This document shows positions 1 through 5,743 of a stretch of DNA of 5,795 nt, in pieces. Source of the stretch: an uncultured Oscillospiraceae bacterium (GTDB taxonomy: Bacteria; Bacillota; Clostridia; Oscillospirales; Oscillospiraceae); contig CANRNA010000122.1 of the NCBI GenBank assembly GCA_947631805.1, positions 1 to 5,795 on the forward strand, given 5' to 3'. Each line of letters begins with the position of its first letter. Position 1 is the stretch's first letter. The notes beneath the pieces were generated by a model. The model was given only the letters and a program-made list of their open reading frames with translations. It did not search any database and was not told the origin of the DNA. The position numbers and the translations under genes are program-made.

Positions 1-470
1 ACCTCCGCCAGCACGGCGTTGGCCTCCGGGGAGCGGTTTTCCATGAGCCCCTCGATATTTTGACGCACCTTCGCCACAGCGCAGCCCTGGAACAGCTCGC
101 CCAGCTGATAGAGTATCATCACGCTGGCGCCCTCGCTGGCTTCGCCGATGATGACCGAGGCCACGGCCACCACGCTCATGAGCAGGCTCTCGTCAAAAAG
201 CCGCCTGCGGATGATGTTGGCCACGGCCCGGATAAACACGTCGTAGCCCGCGCACAGGATGGCCAGCACGTCCAGGACAAGGGACAGCCAGGGCACGGTG
301 CCCTCGGCCACCAGGCCGCCGACGAAAAACACGCCGGAGGTGACCAGCCGCCAGACCATCACGGTGTCAAAGCCGTGGTGCTCATGGTGGTGTTCTGCCA
401 TGCAGTCGTCACAGGTGCAGTCGTGGCCGTGGCCGGAGACGGCCTCCTTTATCTCCCGTATAAAGCCCAT
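1..470 (-). CDS. Heavy-metal-translocating P-type ATPase (CadA/ZntA-like), N-terminal part, cut by the window edge
   Basis: The frame starts at ATG 468-470 and runs off the left edge, giving 156 complete residues. Hydrophobic segments near residues 40-60, 62-80, 95-109 and 115-128 fit the first membrane helices of a P1B ATPase. The stretch FDESLLMSVVAVASVIIGEA (92-111), followed by MILYQLGELFQ (118-128), is characteristic of the Cd/Zn/Pb group. The phosphorylation motif DKTGT and the metal-site CPC lie beyond the edge, so the exported ion cannot be read directly; Zn, Cd or Pb is inferred from the family. There is no GMTCxxC metal-binding domain; instead residues 14-32 hold 7 His and 3 Cys, including CTCDDC and HHHEHH, a likely metal-binding tail. 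The start follows the fba stop by 4 bases with only a weak AAGG upstream, so translation is probably coupled to fba. It should act in the cytoplasmic membrane. Confidence 0.88.
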   Translation of the reverse strand, partial: MGFIREIKEAVSGHGHDCTCDDCMAEHHHEHHGFDTVMVWRLVTSGVFFVGGLVAEGTVPWLSLVLDVLAILCAGYDVFIRAVANIIRRRLFDESLLMSVVAVASVIIGEASEGASVMILYQLGELFQGCAVAKVRQNIEGLMENRSPEANAVLAE

Positions 471-474
471 GGAC

Positions 475-1443
475 TCAGGCCTTGCCGCTGCAGCCGAGCA
501 CGTCCACCAGCTTGTGGCGCACCAGCTCCTTGATATTGGCACGGGCGGGCTTCAGGTACTCGCGGGGGTCGAACTTGTCGGGGTGCTCGTCGAAGAACTG
601 GCGGATGGTGCCGGTCATGGTCAGGCGCAGATCGGAGTCGATGTTGATCTTGCACACGCTCATGGTGGCCGCCTTGCGCAGCTGCTCCTCGGGAATGCCG
701 ATGGCGTCGGGCATCTTGCCGCCGTGGGCGTTGATCATCTGCACGTAGTTCTGGGGCACGGAGGAAGAGCCGTGGAGCACGATGGGGAAGCCGGGCAGCC
801 GCTTGGACACCTCTTCCAGCACGTCGAAGCGCAGAGGAGGCGGCACAAGGATGCCCTTCTCGTTGCGGGTGCACTGGGCGGCGGTGAACTTATACGCGCC
901 GTGGCTGGTGCCGATGGCGATGGCCAGGCTGTCGCAGCCGGTCTTGGAGACGAATTCCTCCACCTCTTCGGGGCGGGTGTAGGAAGAGTCCTCGGCGGAC
1001 ACCTTCACCTCGTCCTCCACACCGGCCAGGGTGCCGAGCTCGGCCTCCACCACCACGCCGTGGTCGTGGGCGTACTCCACCACCTTGCGGGTGATCTCGA
1101 TATTCTTGGCAAAGGGCTCGCCGGAGGCGTCGATCATCACGGAGGTGAAGCCGCCGTCGATGCAGCTCTTGCAGGTCTCAAAATCGGGGCCGTGGTCCAG
1201 GTGGAGCACGATGGGTATCTCCGGGCACTCGATGACGGCCGCCTCCACCAGCTTCACCAGATAGGTGTGGTTGGCATAGGCCCGGGCGCCTTTGGACACC
1301 TGGAGGATGACGGGAGCGTGCTCCTCGCGGCAGGCCTCGGTGATGGCCTGGAGGATCTCCATGTTGTTGACGTTGAAGGCGCCGATGGCATAGCCGCCGT
1401 CATAGGCCTTCTTGAACATTTCAGTGGAAGTTACCAGAGGCAT
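475..1443 (-). CDS. fba: Class II fructose-1,6-bisphosphate aldolase
   Basis: This 322-residue cytosolic enzyme cleaves fructose 1,6-bisphosphate into glyceraldehyde 3-phosphate and dihydroxyacetone phosphate, reversibly, using a divalent metal. Class II signatures are visible: LHLDHG at 80-85, with catalytic Asp83 and metal ligand His84; EAELGTLAG at 133-141; GTSHGAYKF at 178-186, with ligand His181; LHGSSS at 223-228, with ligand His224; and NIDSDLR at 267-273, the phosphate-binding region. Residue roles come from the family. It is somewhat longer than the roughly 285-residue Bacillus enzyme, with extra sequence around 187-215, which I think is normal for clostridial members. The ATG at 1441-1443 has AGGAG 9 bases upstream. 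It diverges from the phosphofructokinase gene, which makes its substrate, and is followed 4 bases later by a metal ATPase gene. Very sure of the family. Confidence 0.96.
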   Translation of the reverse strand: MPLVTSTEMFKKAYDGGYAIGAFNVNNMEILQAITEACREEHAPVILQVSKGARAYANHTYLVKLVEAAVIECPEIPIVLHLDHGPDFETCKSCIDGGFTSVMIDASGEPFAKNIEITRKVVEYAHDHGVVVEAELGTLAGVEDEVKVSAEDSSYTRPEEVEEFVSKTGCDSLAIAIGTSHGAYKFTAAQCTRNEKGILVPPPLRFDVLEEVSKRLPGFPIVLHGSSSVPQNYVQMINAHGGKMPDAIGIPEEQLRKAATMSVCKINIDSDLRLTMTGTIRQFFDEHPDKFDPREYLKPARANIKELVRHKLVDVLGCSGKA

Positions 1444-1452
1444 AGTAAAAGA

Positions 1453-1457
1453 CTCCT
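1453..1457 (-). promoter_or_regulatory. Ribosome binding site of fba, inside a small hairpin
   Basis: AGGAG on the minus strand lies 9 bases before the fba ATG. It occupies the loop and the adjoining stem bases of a perfect 7-bp inverted repeat (GTAAAAG / CTTTTAC, 1445-1462), so it could be partly masked in the mRNA. Confidence 0.75.
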
Positions 1458-1479
1458 TTTACAATATTTTTGCATGGCC

Positions 1480-1508
1480 TTTATTTTACCGCAGATTTAT
1501 GCTATAAT
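1480..1508 (+). promoter_or_regulatory. Predicted extended -10 promoter of the phosphofructokinase gene
   Basis: A perfect TATAAT (1503-1508) is preceded by TGC, giving the extended -10 form TGCTATAAT. The -35 candidate TTTATT (1480-1485), 17 bases upstream, is weak (3 of 6), which extended -10 promoters tolerate. Transcription would start near 1515, leaving a leader of about 27 bases before the start codon at 1542. Confidence 0.75.
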
Positions 1509-1511
1509 CAA
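1483..1511 (-). promoter_or_regulatory. Predicted sigma-A promoter of fba and the metal ATPase
   Basis: On the minus strand TTGATT (1506-1511) and TAAAAT (1483-1488) are separated by exactly 17 bases. They match TTGACA at 4 of 6 and TATAAT at 5 of 6 positions. Transcription would start near 1476, leaving a leader of about 33 bases that includes the hairpin over the ribosome binding site. Both boxes overlap those of the opposite promoter. Confidence 0.65.
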
Positions 1512-1528
1512 CCAAAACATTATTTTTT

Positions 1529-1534
1529 GGAGGG
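1529..1534 (+). promoter_or_regulatory. Ribosome binding site of the phosphofructokinase gene
   Basis: GGAGGG lies 7 bases before the ATG at 1542. It is a strong site and decides the start against the earlier in-frame ATG at 1470. Confidence 0.85.
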
Positions 1535-1541
1535 AAAAATC

Positions 1542-2783
1542 ATGGCAGACAAACTTGTAGGCGCCTGCGTCATAGGCCAGTCCGGCGGACCCACCTCGGT
1601 CATCAACGCCAGCGCCTATGGCGCGATCAGCGCGGCCCTGGCCGCGGAAGAGATCACCCAGGTCCTGGGCGCCGACCACGGCATCACCGGCGTGCTGAAC
1701 GACAAGCTCTACGATATGGGACAGGAGGACCCTCAGGAGCTGGAATACCTGAAGAACACCCCCTCTTCCGAGCTGGGCTCCTGCCGGTACAAGCTGGCGG
1801 ACCCGGAGACGGACGACACCGACTATAAGCGCATCCTGGAGGTCTTCCAGAAGCACAATGTCCGCTATTTCTTCTACAACGGCGGCAACGACTCCATGGA
1901 CACCTGCGACAAGATCAGCCGCTACATGTCCCATTCCGGCTGGGAGTGCCGGGTGATGGGCATCCCCAAGACCATCGACAACGACCTGTACGGCACCGAC
2001 CACTGCCCGGGCTTTGCCTCCGCGGCGAAATATATCGCCACCAGCGCCATGGAAGTGGCCAAGGACAGCCGGGTCTACCCCACCGGCCAGGTGACCATCA
2101 TGGAGATCATGGGCCGTCACGCCGGCTGGCTGGCCGGTTCCGCCGCTCTGGCGACGGCCTTCGGCTGCGGGCCGGACCTGGTGTATCTGCCGGAGGTGGA
2201 CTTCGACATGGAGGCCTTCCTCAGCGACGTGGACCGCATTTATAAGCAGAAGCGCTCCTGCCTGGTGGCCGTGTCCGAGGGCCTGCACTTCGCCGACGGC
2301 ACCTTTGTCTCCCAGGCCAAGACCAGCGCCACCGACGGCTTCGGCCACGCCCAGCTGGGCGGCCTCGCCACCCGTCTGGCCGCCGAGGTGAAGGAGCGCA
2401 CCGGTGCGAAGGTCCGCCCCATCGAGCTGAGCCTGCTCCAGCGCTGCGGCGCCCACCTGGCCTCCGCCACCGACGTGGAAGAGGCGGAGATGGCCGGTCG
2501 TGAGGCCGTGGAGGCCGCCGTGGCCGGTGAGACCGGCAAGATGGTGGCCTTTGAGCGCACCTATGACAAGATCGGCCAGTATGTGTGCCGCCCCATCCTC
2601 CTGCCCCTCACCGCCGTTGCCAACGCGGAGAAGAAGGTGCCGCTGGAGTGGATAACCCCCGAGCACAACTTCGTCACCGACGAGTTCATCGACTATGTGA
2701 TGCCCCTCATCCAGGGCGATCCCGTCCGCTACACGGAAAACGCCCTCCCCCGCTACGCCAAGCTGAAAAAGGTCCTGGCGTAA
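1542..2783 (+). CDS. pfp: Pyrophosphate-dependent 6-phosphofructokinase
   Basis: This 413-residue cytosolic enzyme phosphorylates fructose 6-phosphate to fructose 1,6-bisphosphate; the residues seen favour pyrophosphate over ATP as donor, which would make the step reversible. The PFK fold is shown by GQSGGPTSVINA (12-23), GGNDS (114-118), PKTIDNDL (142-149, catalytic base Asp146) and MGRHAGWLAG (190-199). ATP-type enzymes have GGDGS and PGTIDND here. Asp117 and Lys143 replace the two glycines, and this Asp/Lys pair is the known mark of PPi-type PFKs. Asn116 in place of the usual Asp is a variation worth noting. I chose the ATG at 1542 because GGAGGG sits 7 bases upstream and the family start MADKLVGACVIGQSGGP begins there; an ATG at 1470 in the same frame lies upstream of the promoter. 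The gene ends at a hairpin terminator. Confidence 0.95.
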   Translation: MADKLVGACVIGQSGGPTSVINASAYGAISAALAAEEITQVLGADHGITGVLNDKLYDMGQEDPQELEYLKNTPSSELGSCRYKLADPETDDTDYKRILEVFQKHNVRYFFYNGGNDSMDTCDKISRYMSHSGWECRVMGIPKTIDNDLYGTDHCPGFASAAKYIATSAMEVAKDSRVYPTGQVTIMEIMGRHAGWLAGSAALATAFGCGPDLVYLPEVDFDMEAFLSDVDRIYKQKRSCLVAVSEGLHFADGTFVSQAKTSATDGFGHAQLGGLATRLAAEVKERTGAKVRPIELSLLQRCGAHLASATDVEEAEMAGREAVEAAVAGETGKMVAFERTYDKIGQYVCRPILLPLTAVANAEKKVPLEWITPEHNFVTDEFIDYVMPLIQGDPVRYTENALPRYAKLKKVLA

Positions 2784-2801
2784 GAGAACAACAACTGCAA
2801 A

Positions 2802-2829
2802 TGACCGGCCGGGATTTTCCGGCCGGTCA
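2802..2829. terminator. Strong hairpin, probably a bidirectional terminator
   Basis: A perfect 11-bp inverted repeat (TGACCGGCCGG / CCGGCCGGTCA) with a 6-base loop begins 18 bases after the phosphofructokinase stop and ends 16 bases beyond the stop of the converging cotJC remnant. The plus strand continues with CATTTTCC and the minus strand with TTTGC, both short T tracts. The position between two converging genes suggests it serves both, but the weak T tracts leave some doubt. Confidence 0.75.
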
Positions 2830-2845
2830 CATTTTCCGCTGGTGG

Positions 2846-3061
2846 TTACTTTCTCTTGTCGAACGCCGGGTTCACCGCGTACACGTTGCGCTGGTCCATC
2901 TTGGCCGTGGCGATGCCCATGGCCTCGCCGAAGCGCTGGAAGTGGACCACCTCGCGCTCCCGCAGGAAGCGGATGGCGTCTATCACGTCCGGGTCATCCG
3001 CCATGCGCAGGATGTTGTCGTAGGTCACCCGGGCTTTCTGCTCTGGTACGACTTCATAAAG
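2846..3061 (-). pseudogene. cotJC: C-terminal fragment of a CotJC-like spore coat protein (manganese-catalase family), 5' end lost to an insertion
   Basis: The minus strand encodes about 71 residues, from LYEVVPEQKARVTYDNILRM through ADDPDVIDAIRFLREREVVH and FQRFGEAM to the end NPAFDKRK. This matches, from memory, the last third of CotJC, where LYE, KARATY, DDPD and RFLREREIVH occur in the same order and spacing. CotJC is an inner spore-coat protein of the ferritin-like manganese catalase family, about 190 residues long, usually encoded with cotJA and cotJB; the His of REREVVH is a likely metal ligand. The fragment is undamaged: no stop or frameshift. Immediately upstream of LYE the sequence turns into the 3' end of a recombinase gene. 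A GTG at 3026-3028 could formally start translation but has no ribosome binding site and would begin mid-helix. A remnant of a larger catalase is the alternative. The 5' part is not in the window. Confidence 0.8.
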
Positions 3062-3075
3062 ACAACTTAAAAGTT
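3041..3075. other. Insertion junction (putative attachment site) between cotJC and the recombinase element
   Basis: Host-like, GC-rich cotJC codons (GAG CAG AAA GCC CGG) give way here to AT-richer ones (CTT TAT GAA GTC GTA) and then to the recombinase tail. The crossover probably lies around 3041-3064, but it cannot be fixed without the empty site or the other end. A 5-bp inverted repeat, AACTT-AA-AAGTT (3064-3075), overlaps the recombinase stop codon and may be part of the element end. Confidence 0.5.
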
Positions 3076-4620
3076 CCAGTGTATCTCGATGGGCACGTCC
3101 CGCGTGCCGGGGATGCGCTTGCCCACGGTGACGTAGTCGATCAGTACCTCCACGGTCTCCCGGTCCAGGTGCTCCATGCTGGTGTACTGCTCGATCAGTA
3201 CCCGGCGGTCGTCGCCCGCGGCGATTCGTTTTTCAATAGATTCGATCTGCTTTTCTGCGTCGGCTGCGGCCAGTTCCAGCCGCTTGCGTTCCTCGGTGAA
3301 ATCCCGTGACATTTCCAGATAATCGCCCTCGGACAGCAGACCCTTTACCTTATCCAGATAAAGGCCCCGGATGCCCTTGGTGTACTCTGCGATCCGCTTT
3401 TGATTTGCCGTTATCTCAGACTGTAGGTGTAATTTTTGTTCTTGCAGGTCTGTGCAAAACTCGATCTGCCTGGCCAGTTCGTCCTTGTCCAGATACTCCG
3501 CCGTCAGCCGGTCCAGCTCCGCCAGCGCCATCTGTTCCAGCTTGTCAACGGAGATGAACGCGCCCTCGCATGCGTCCTTTGAAATATAGCGAGTGCAGCA
3601 TTGCAGGTAGTGGCGGCCCCGGCTCTTGGACGAGCGCATGACGTAACCACAGCCAGCGCACCGAACTTTTCGGGCAAACGGCCCTATTTTGCCGGAGTCA
3701 AAGGGCTTGGCCCGCTGCTCCCGAATGGCCTTTACCGCGTCCCACAGCGGCCGGTCGATGATGGGCTCATGGGTGCCCTCCACTACATACCACCGGTCTT
3801 TGGGGCGCGGGCGGCACTGCTTCGTCTTATAGGAAACACTGCCGTACTTGCCCTGTACCATGTTGCCGATGTACATCTCGTTTTCCAGCATGTCCGCAAT
3901 GGCGAAGTATTTCCAGAGGGTGCTGTTCTTCGTAGCTGGCTGTCTATAGCGCAGACCATGCAGGCGCTTGTACTCCGTGGGGTTCGGTACGCCCCGGTCG
4001 TTGAGCATCCGGGCGATGGCGGTCTTGCCGTAGCCCTGGGCATAGAGGGTGAACACCTCCCGGACAACGGCGGCGGCCTCCTCGTCGATAATAAGGTGTC
4101 CTTTTTGGTCGGGGTCTTTTTTGTAGCCGTAGAGGGCAAAGGCTCCGATGTGAAAGCCGTTTTCCCGGCGGCTGGTCAGCACGCTGCGGATGTTCTCGGA
4201 CATGTCCTCCAGATACCACTCGTTCACCAGCCCGTTGATTTGGCGGGATTTCTTGTTGCCCTTGTTGGCGGTGTCGGCGTTGTCCACGATGCTGATGAAG
4301 CGGATGCCCCAGAGTGGAAAGAGGCCGTGTATGTACTTCTCTACCAGCTCCAGCTCACGGGTAAAGCGGGATTGGGTCTTGCAGAGAACGATGTCAAATC
4401 TCCGCTGCTCCGCGTCCCGCAAAAGCCGGTTGAACTCCGGCCGCCGCCGGTCCGCCCCGGTGTAGTCGTCGTCAGAGTAGATGTTGTAAAGCTCCCACCC
4501 CTGCTCCATGACGTATTGCAGCAGCATGGTCTTTTGGTTTTGGATACTGCCCGAGTCATCGGTCACAAATCGTTTATTTCTATCTTCTTCGGATAAGCGG
4601 CAATATATAGCCGCTTTCAT
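3067..4620 (-). CDS. Large serine recombinase (resolvase / recombinase / zinc-ribbon type)
   Basis: This 517-residue protein should cut and rejoin DNA at attachment sites through a serine-linked intermediate. The N-terminal catalytic domain (about 1-145) begins AAIYCRLS with nucleophile Ser10 and Arg8 and carries KTQSRFTRELE (81-91) with the conserved Arg pair Arg85/Arg88. A recombinase domain follows (about 160-300; GFALYGYKK-like core, YGKTAIARMLNDRGVP at 197-212). A zinc ribbon has Cys321, Cys324, Cys341/342 and Cys351. A charged helical, probably coiled-coil stretch (about 390-460) precedes a C-terminal domain ending in IEIHWNF. This layout is common in TnpX-like recombinases of gut Firmicutes. 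I prefer the ATG at 4620 to a GTG at 4629, because it forms an ATGA overlap with the upstream small gene, implying coupled translation; neither has a clear ribosome binding site. It lies beside the cotJC junction, with no terminator before the remnant. Confidence 0.95.
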   Translation of the reverse strand: MKAAIYCRLSEEDRNKRFVTDDSGSIQNQKTMLLQYVMEQGWELYNIYSDDDYTGADRRRPEFNRLLRDAEQRRFDIVLCKTQSRFTRELELVEKYIHGLFPLWGIRFISIVDNADTANKGNKKSRQINGLVNEWYLEDMSENIRSVLTSRRENGFHIGAFALYGYKKDPDQKGHLIIDEEAAAVVREVFTLYAQGYGKTAIARMLNDRGVPNPTEYKRLHGLRYRQPATKNSTLWKYFAIADMLENEMYIGNMVQGKYGSVSYKTKQCRPRPKDRWYVVEGTHEPIIDRPLWDAVKAIREQRAKPFDSGKIGPFARKVRCAGCGYVMRSSKSRGRHYLQCCTRYISKDACEGAFISVDKLEQMALAELDRLTAEYLDKDELARQIEFCTDLQEQKLHLQSEITANQKRIAEYTKGIRGLYLDKVKGLLSEGDYLEMSRDFTEERKRLELAAADAEKQIESIEKRIAAGDDRRVLIEQYTSMEHLDRETVEVLIDYVTVGKRIPGTRDVPIEIHWNF

Positions 4621-4976
4621 AGCCCGCACCGGTCATCGCCCGGACCCCGCTCATGGACATAGGCGCGCTCTTTCTCCCGCCTGTTGATAAGTTCTATCCA
4701 TTTTGCCATGAAGTCATCTCGGCTGACCGTCTCTTCCCCGTTTTTAAAAACGCTCCTGCATATCGGTACGTGCTGTTGGTTTTCTGTCAAATAGGCTTGC
4801 TCCTTTCCGTGTATGGCAGTACAGCCTATGAGGCTGCCCCTGCCGTCTATTACGACAACGGATGGGCGAGCGGTGGAAATAGCGGTGAGACATCTTTCCG
4901 GGACGATAACCGGATTGATGAATGGAGCCCGGTATGGTACAATGACCCTATATTCCTGTAGGAGTGGAAGCGCGGT
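4617..4976 (-). CDS. Small conserved-looking protein of unknown function, coupled to the recombinase; start codon unresolved
   Basis: A minus-strand frame is open from just after a TAG (4977-4979) to TGA at 4617-4619, about 119 codons. It reads EYRVIVPYRAPFINPVIVPE, then RCLTAISTARPSVVVIDGRG, SLIGCTAIHGKEQAYLTENQ and, near the end, DDFMAKWIELINRREKERAY. It looks like real protein: a hydrophobic core strand VVVIDGRGSLIG, an amphipathic helix with KWIELINRREKE, and a 4-base ATGA overlap with the recombinase start, typical of coupled gene pairs. I do not recognise a named family and assign no function; regulator or accessory factor of the recombinase is only a guess from position. Oddly, no ATG, GTG or TTG occurs in frame before the TTG of YLTEN. 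Either ATT 4941-4943 is used (108 residues), with AGGA 10 bases upstream, or the 5' end has been lost in a rearrangement next to the hydrolase gene. Confidence 0.6.
   Translation of the reverse strand, partial: TALPLLQEYRVIVPYRAPFINPVIVPERCLTAISTARPSVVVIDGRGSLIGCTAIHGKEQAYLTENQQHVPICRSVFKNGEETVSRDDFMAKWIELINRREKERAYVHERGPGDDRCGL
4915..4943 (+). promoter_or_regulatory. Predicted promoter of the MBL-fold hydrolase gene
   Basis: TTGATG (4915-4920) and TACAAT (4938-4943) are exactly 17 bases apart, and TGG before the latter makes an extended -10. Matches are 4 of 6 and 5 of 6. Transcription would start near 4950, about 29 bases before the ATG at 4979. The promoter lies within the open 5' part of the oppositely directed small gene. 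Confidence 0.7.
4966..4970 (+). promoter_or_regulatory. Ribosome binding site of the MBL-fold hydrolase gene
   Basis: GGAAG lies 8 bases before the ATG at 4979 and favours that start. A GTG at 4964 in the same frame has no usable spacing to any purine-rich site. Confidence 0.55.
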
Positions 4977-4978
4977 CT

Positions 4979-5743
4979 ATGAGTGATTGGTTCACTGTCG
5001 AGGAAATCGACACGGATACTTACGCGATCAGCGAGTATAAGCACTGGGAAGAAACACACTGCTATCTTCTCTGCGGAACAGACAGAGCAATTCTGATTGA
5101 TACCGGCTTGGGCGTCGCAAGCATTCGGGAAGTGGTGGATGACCTTACCACACTCCCCGTCATGGCGGTCACCACCCATGTCCATTGGGACCATATCGGC
5201 GGACACAAGTACTTTGACAATGTTGCAGTGCATGAAGCGGAGACAGATTGGCTTTCTGTCAGGTTTCCGATACCATTGTCAGTGGTCAAGAACAATCTGA
5301 CGCGTGAGCCCTGTGATTTTCCCAGCGGCTTTTCTATTGACAACTACGAGGTTTTTCAAGGAGCGCCGCAAAGAATCCTGCACGACGGTGACTGTCTCAA
5401 TCTAGGTCATAGGCATTTAACAGTCATACATACGCCCGGACACTCTCCCGGTCATTGCTGTTTCTATGAGGCGGAGAGAAAATATCTGTATTCCGGAGAC
5501 TTGATTTATAGAGGCTGTCTCGATGCGTTTTATCCGTCCACCGACCCGCAGAAATTCTGGCAGTCTGTGAAGAAGGTCCAGAAGCTCGATATAGCGAGGA
5601 TCATGCCTGGCCACTATCAGCTGAATATCCCTGTAGACCTGATCGATAGAATAGAAAATGGATTCAGCGATTTGTCGGCTTCCGGCAAGCTGAAACAGGG
5701 AAACGGCATATTCGATTTTGGAGATTTCCAAATCCATATCTAA
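4979..5743 (+). CDS. MBL-fold metallo-hydrolase
   Basis: The 254-residue protein has the full set of metallo-beta-lactamase-fold metal motifs: IDTG (40-43), HVHWDH (67-72, the HxHxDH site), TPGHSPGH (152-159, ligand His155), SGD (172-174, bridging Asp174) and PGH (210-212, His212). It should bind two metal ions, usually zinc, and hydrolyse a small ester or thioester; the substrate cannot be told. It has no signal peptide or membrane segment, so it should be cytosolic. TPGHSPGH with LYSGDLIYRG is typical of the glyoxalase II / general hydrolase branch rather than of true beta-lactamases, so antibiotic resistance should not be assumed. It has its own promoter, is divergent from the small gene and recombinase, and is visibly poorer in GC than the glycolytic genes, so it is probably transferred cargo. 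No clear terminator follows within the window. Confidence 0.92.
   Translation: MSDWFTVEEIDTDTYAISEYKHWEETHCYLLCGTDRAILIDTGLGVASIREVVDDLTTLPVMAVTTHVHWDHIGGHKYFDNVAVHEAETDWLSVRFPIPLSVVKNNLTREPCDFPSGFSIDNYEVFQGAPQRILHDGDCLNLGHRHLTVIHTPGHSPGHCCFYEAERKYLYSGDLIYRGCLDAFYPSTDPQKFWQSVKKVQKLDIARIMPGHYQLNIPVDLIDRIENGFSDLSASGKLKQGNGIFDFGDFQIHI

Noticed and set aside
1470..1541. Upstream ATG as the start of phosphofructokinase
   Set aside because: It lies before the predicted transcription start, adds 24 residues unlike the family and lacks the strong GGAGGG site that serves the ATG at 1542.
259..1560. Long open frame of 433 codons on the plus strand
   Set aside because: It lies opposite fba and the ATPase, is rich in repetitive His/Gly/Leu/Val, and has no family motifs; it is a product of high GC in the third codon position of the real genes.
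1497..2666. 389-codon open frame on the minus strand
   Set aside because: It is the antisense of phosphofructokinase, which has clear active-site motifs on the plus strand.
3026..3028. GTG as the start of a separate 60-residue protein
   Set aside because: Homology continues upstream of it and there is no ribosome binding site; the frame is a gene fragment rather than a small gene.
3601..4596. 331-codon open frame on the plus strand
   Set aside because: It is antisense to the recombinase and has no recognisable domains; the recombinase motifs are unambiguous.
4653..4961. Plus-strand frame of 102 codons before the hydrolase
   Set aside because: The opposite strand gives a better protein that overlaps the recombinase start by 4 bases, and this frame ends across the hydrolase promoter with no convincing ribosome binding site.
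5034..5062. Possible minus-strand promoter for the small gene and recombinase (TATACT at 5034-5039)
   Set aside because: The -10 box is fair, but the sequence 17 bases upstream, GCAGTG, does not resemble a -35 box, and the site is inside the hydrolase coding sequence.
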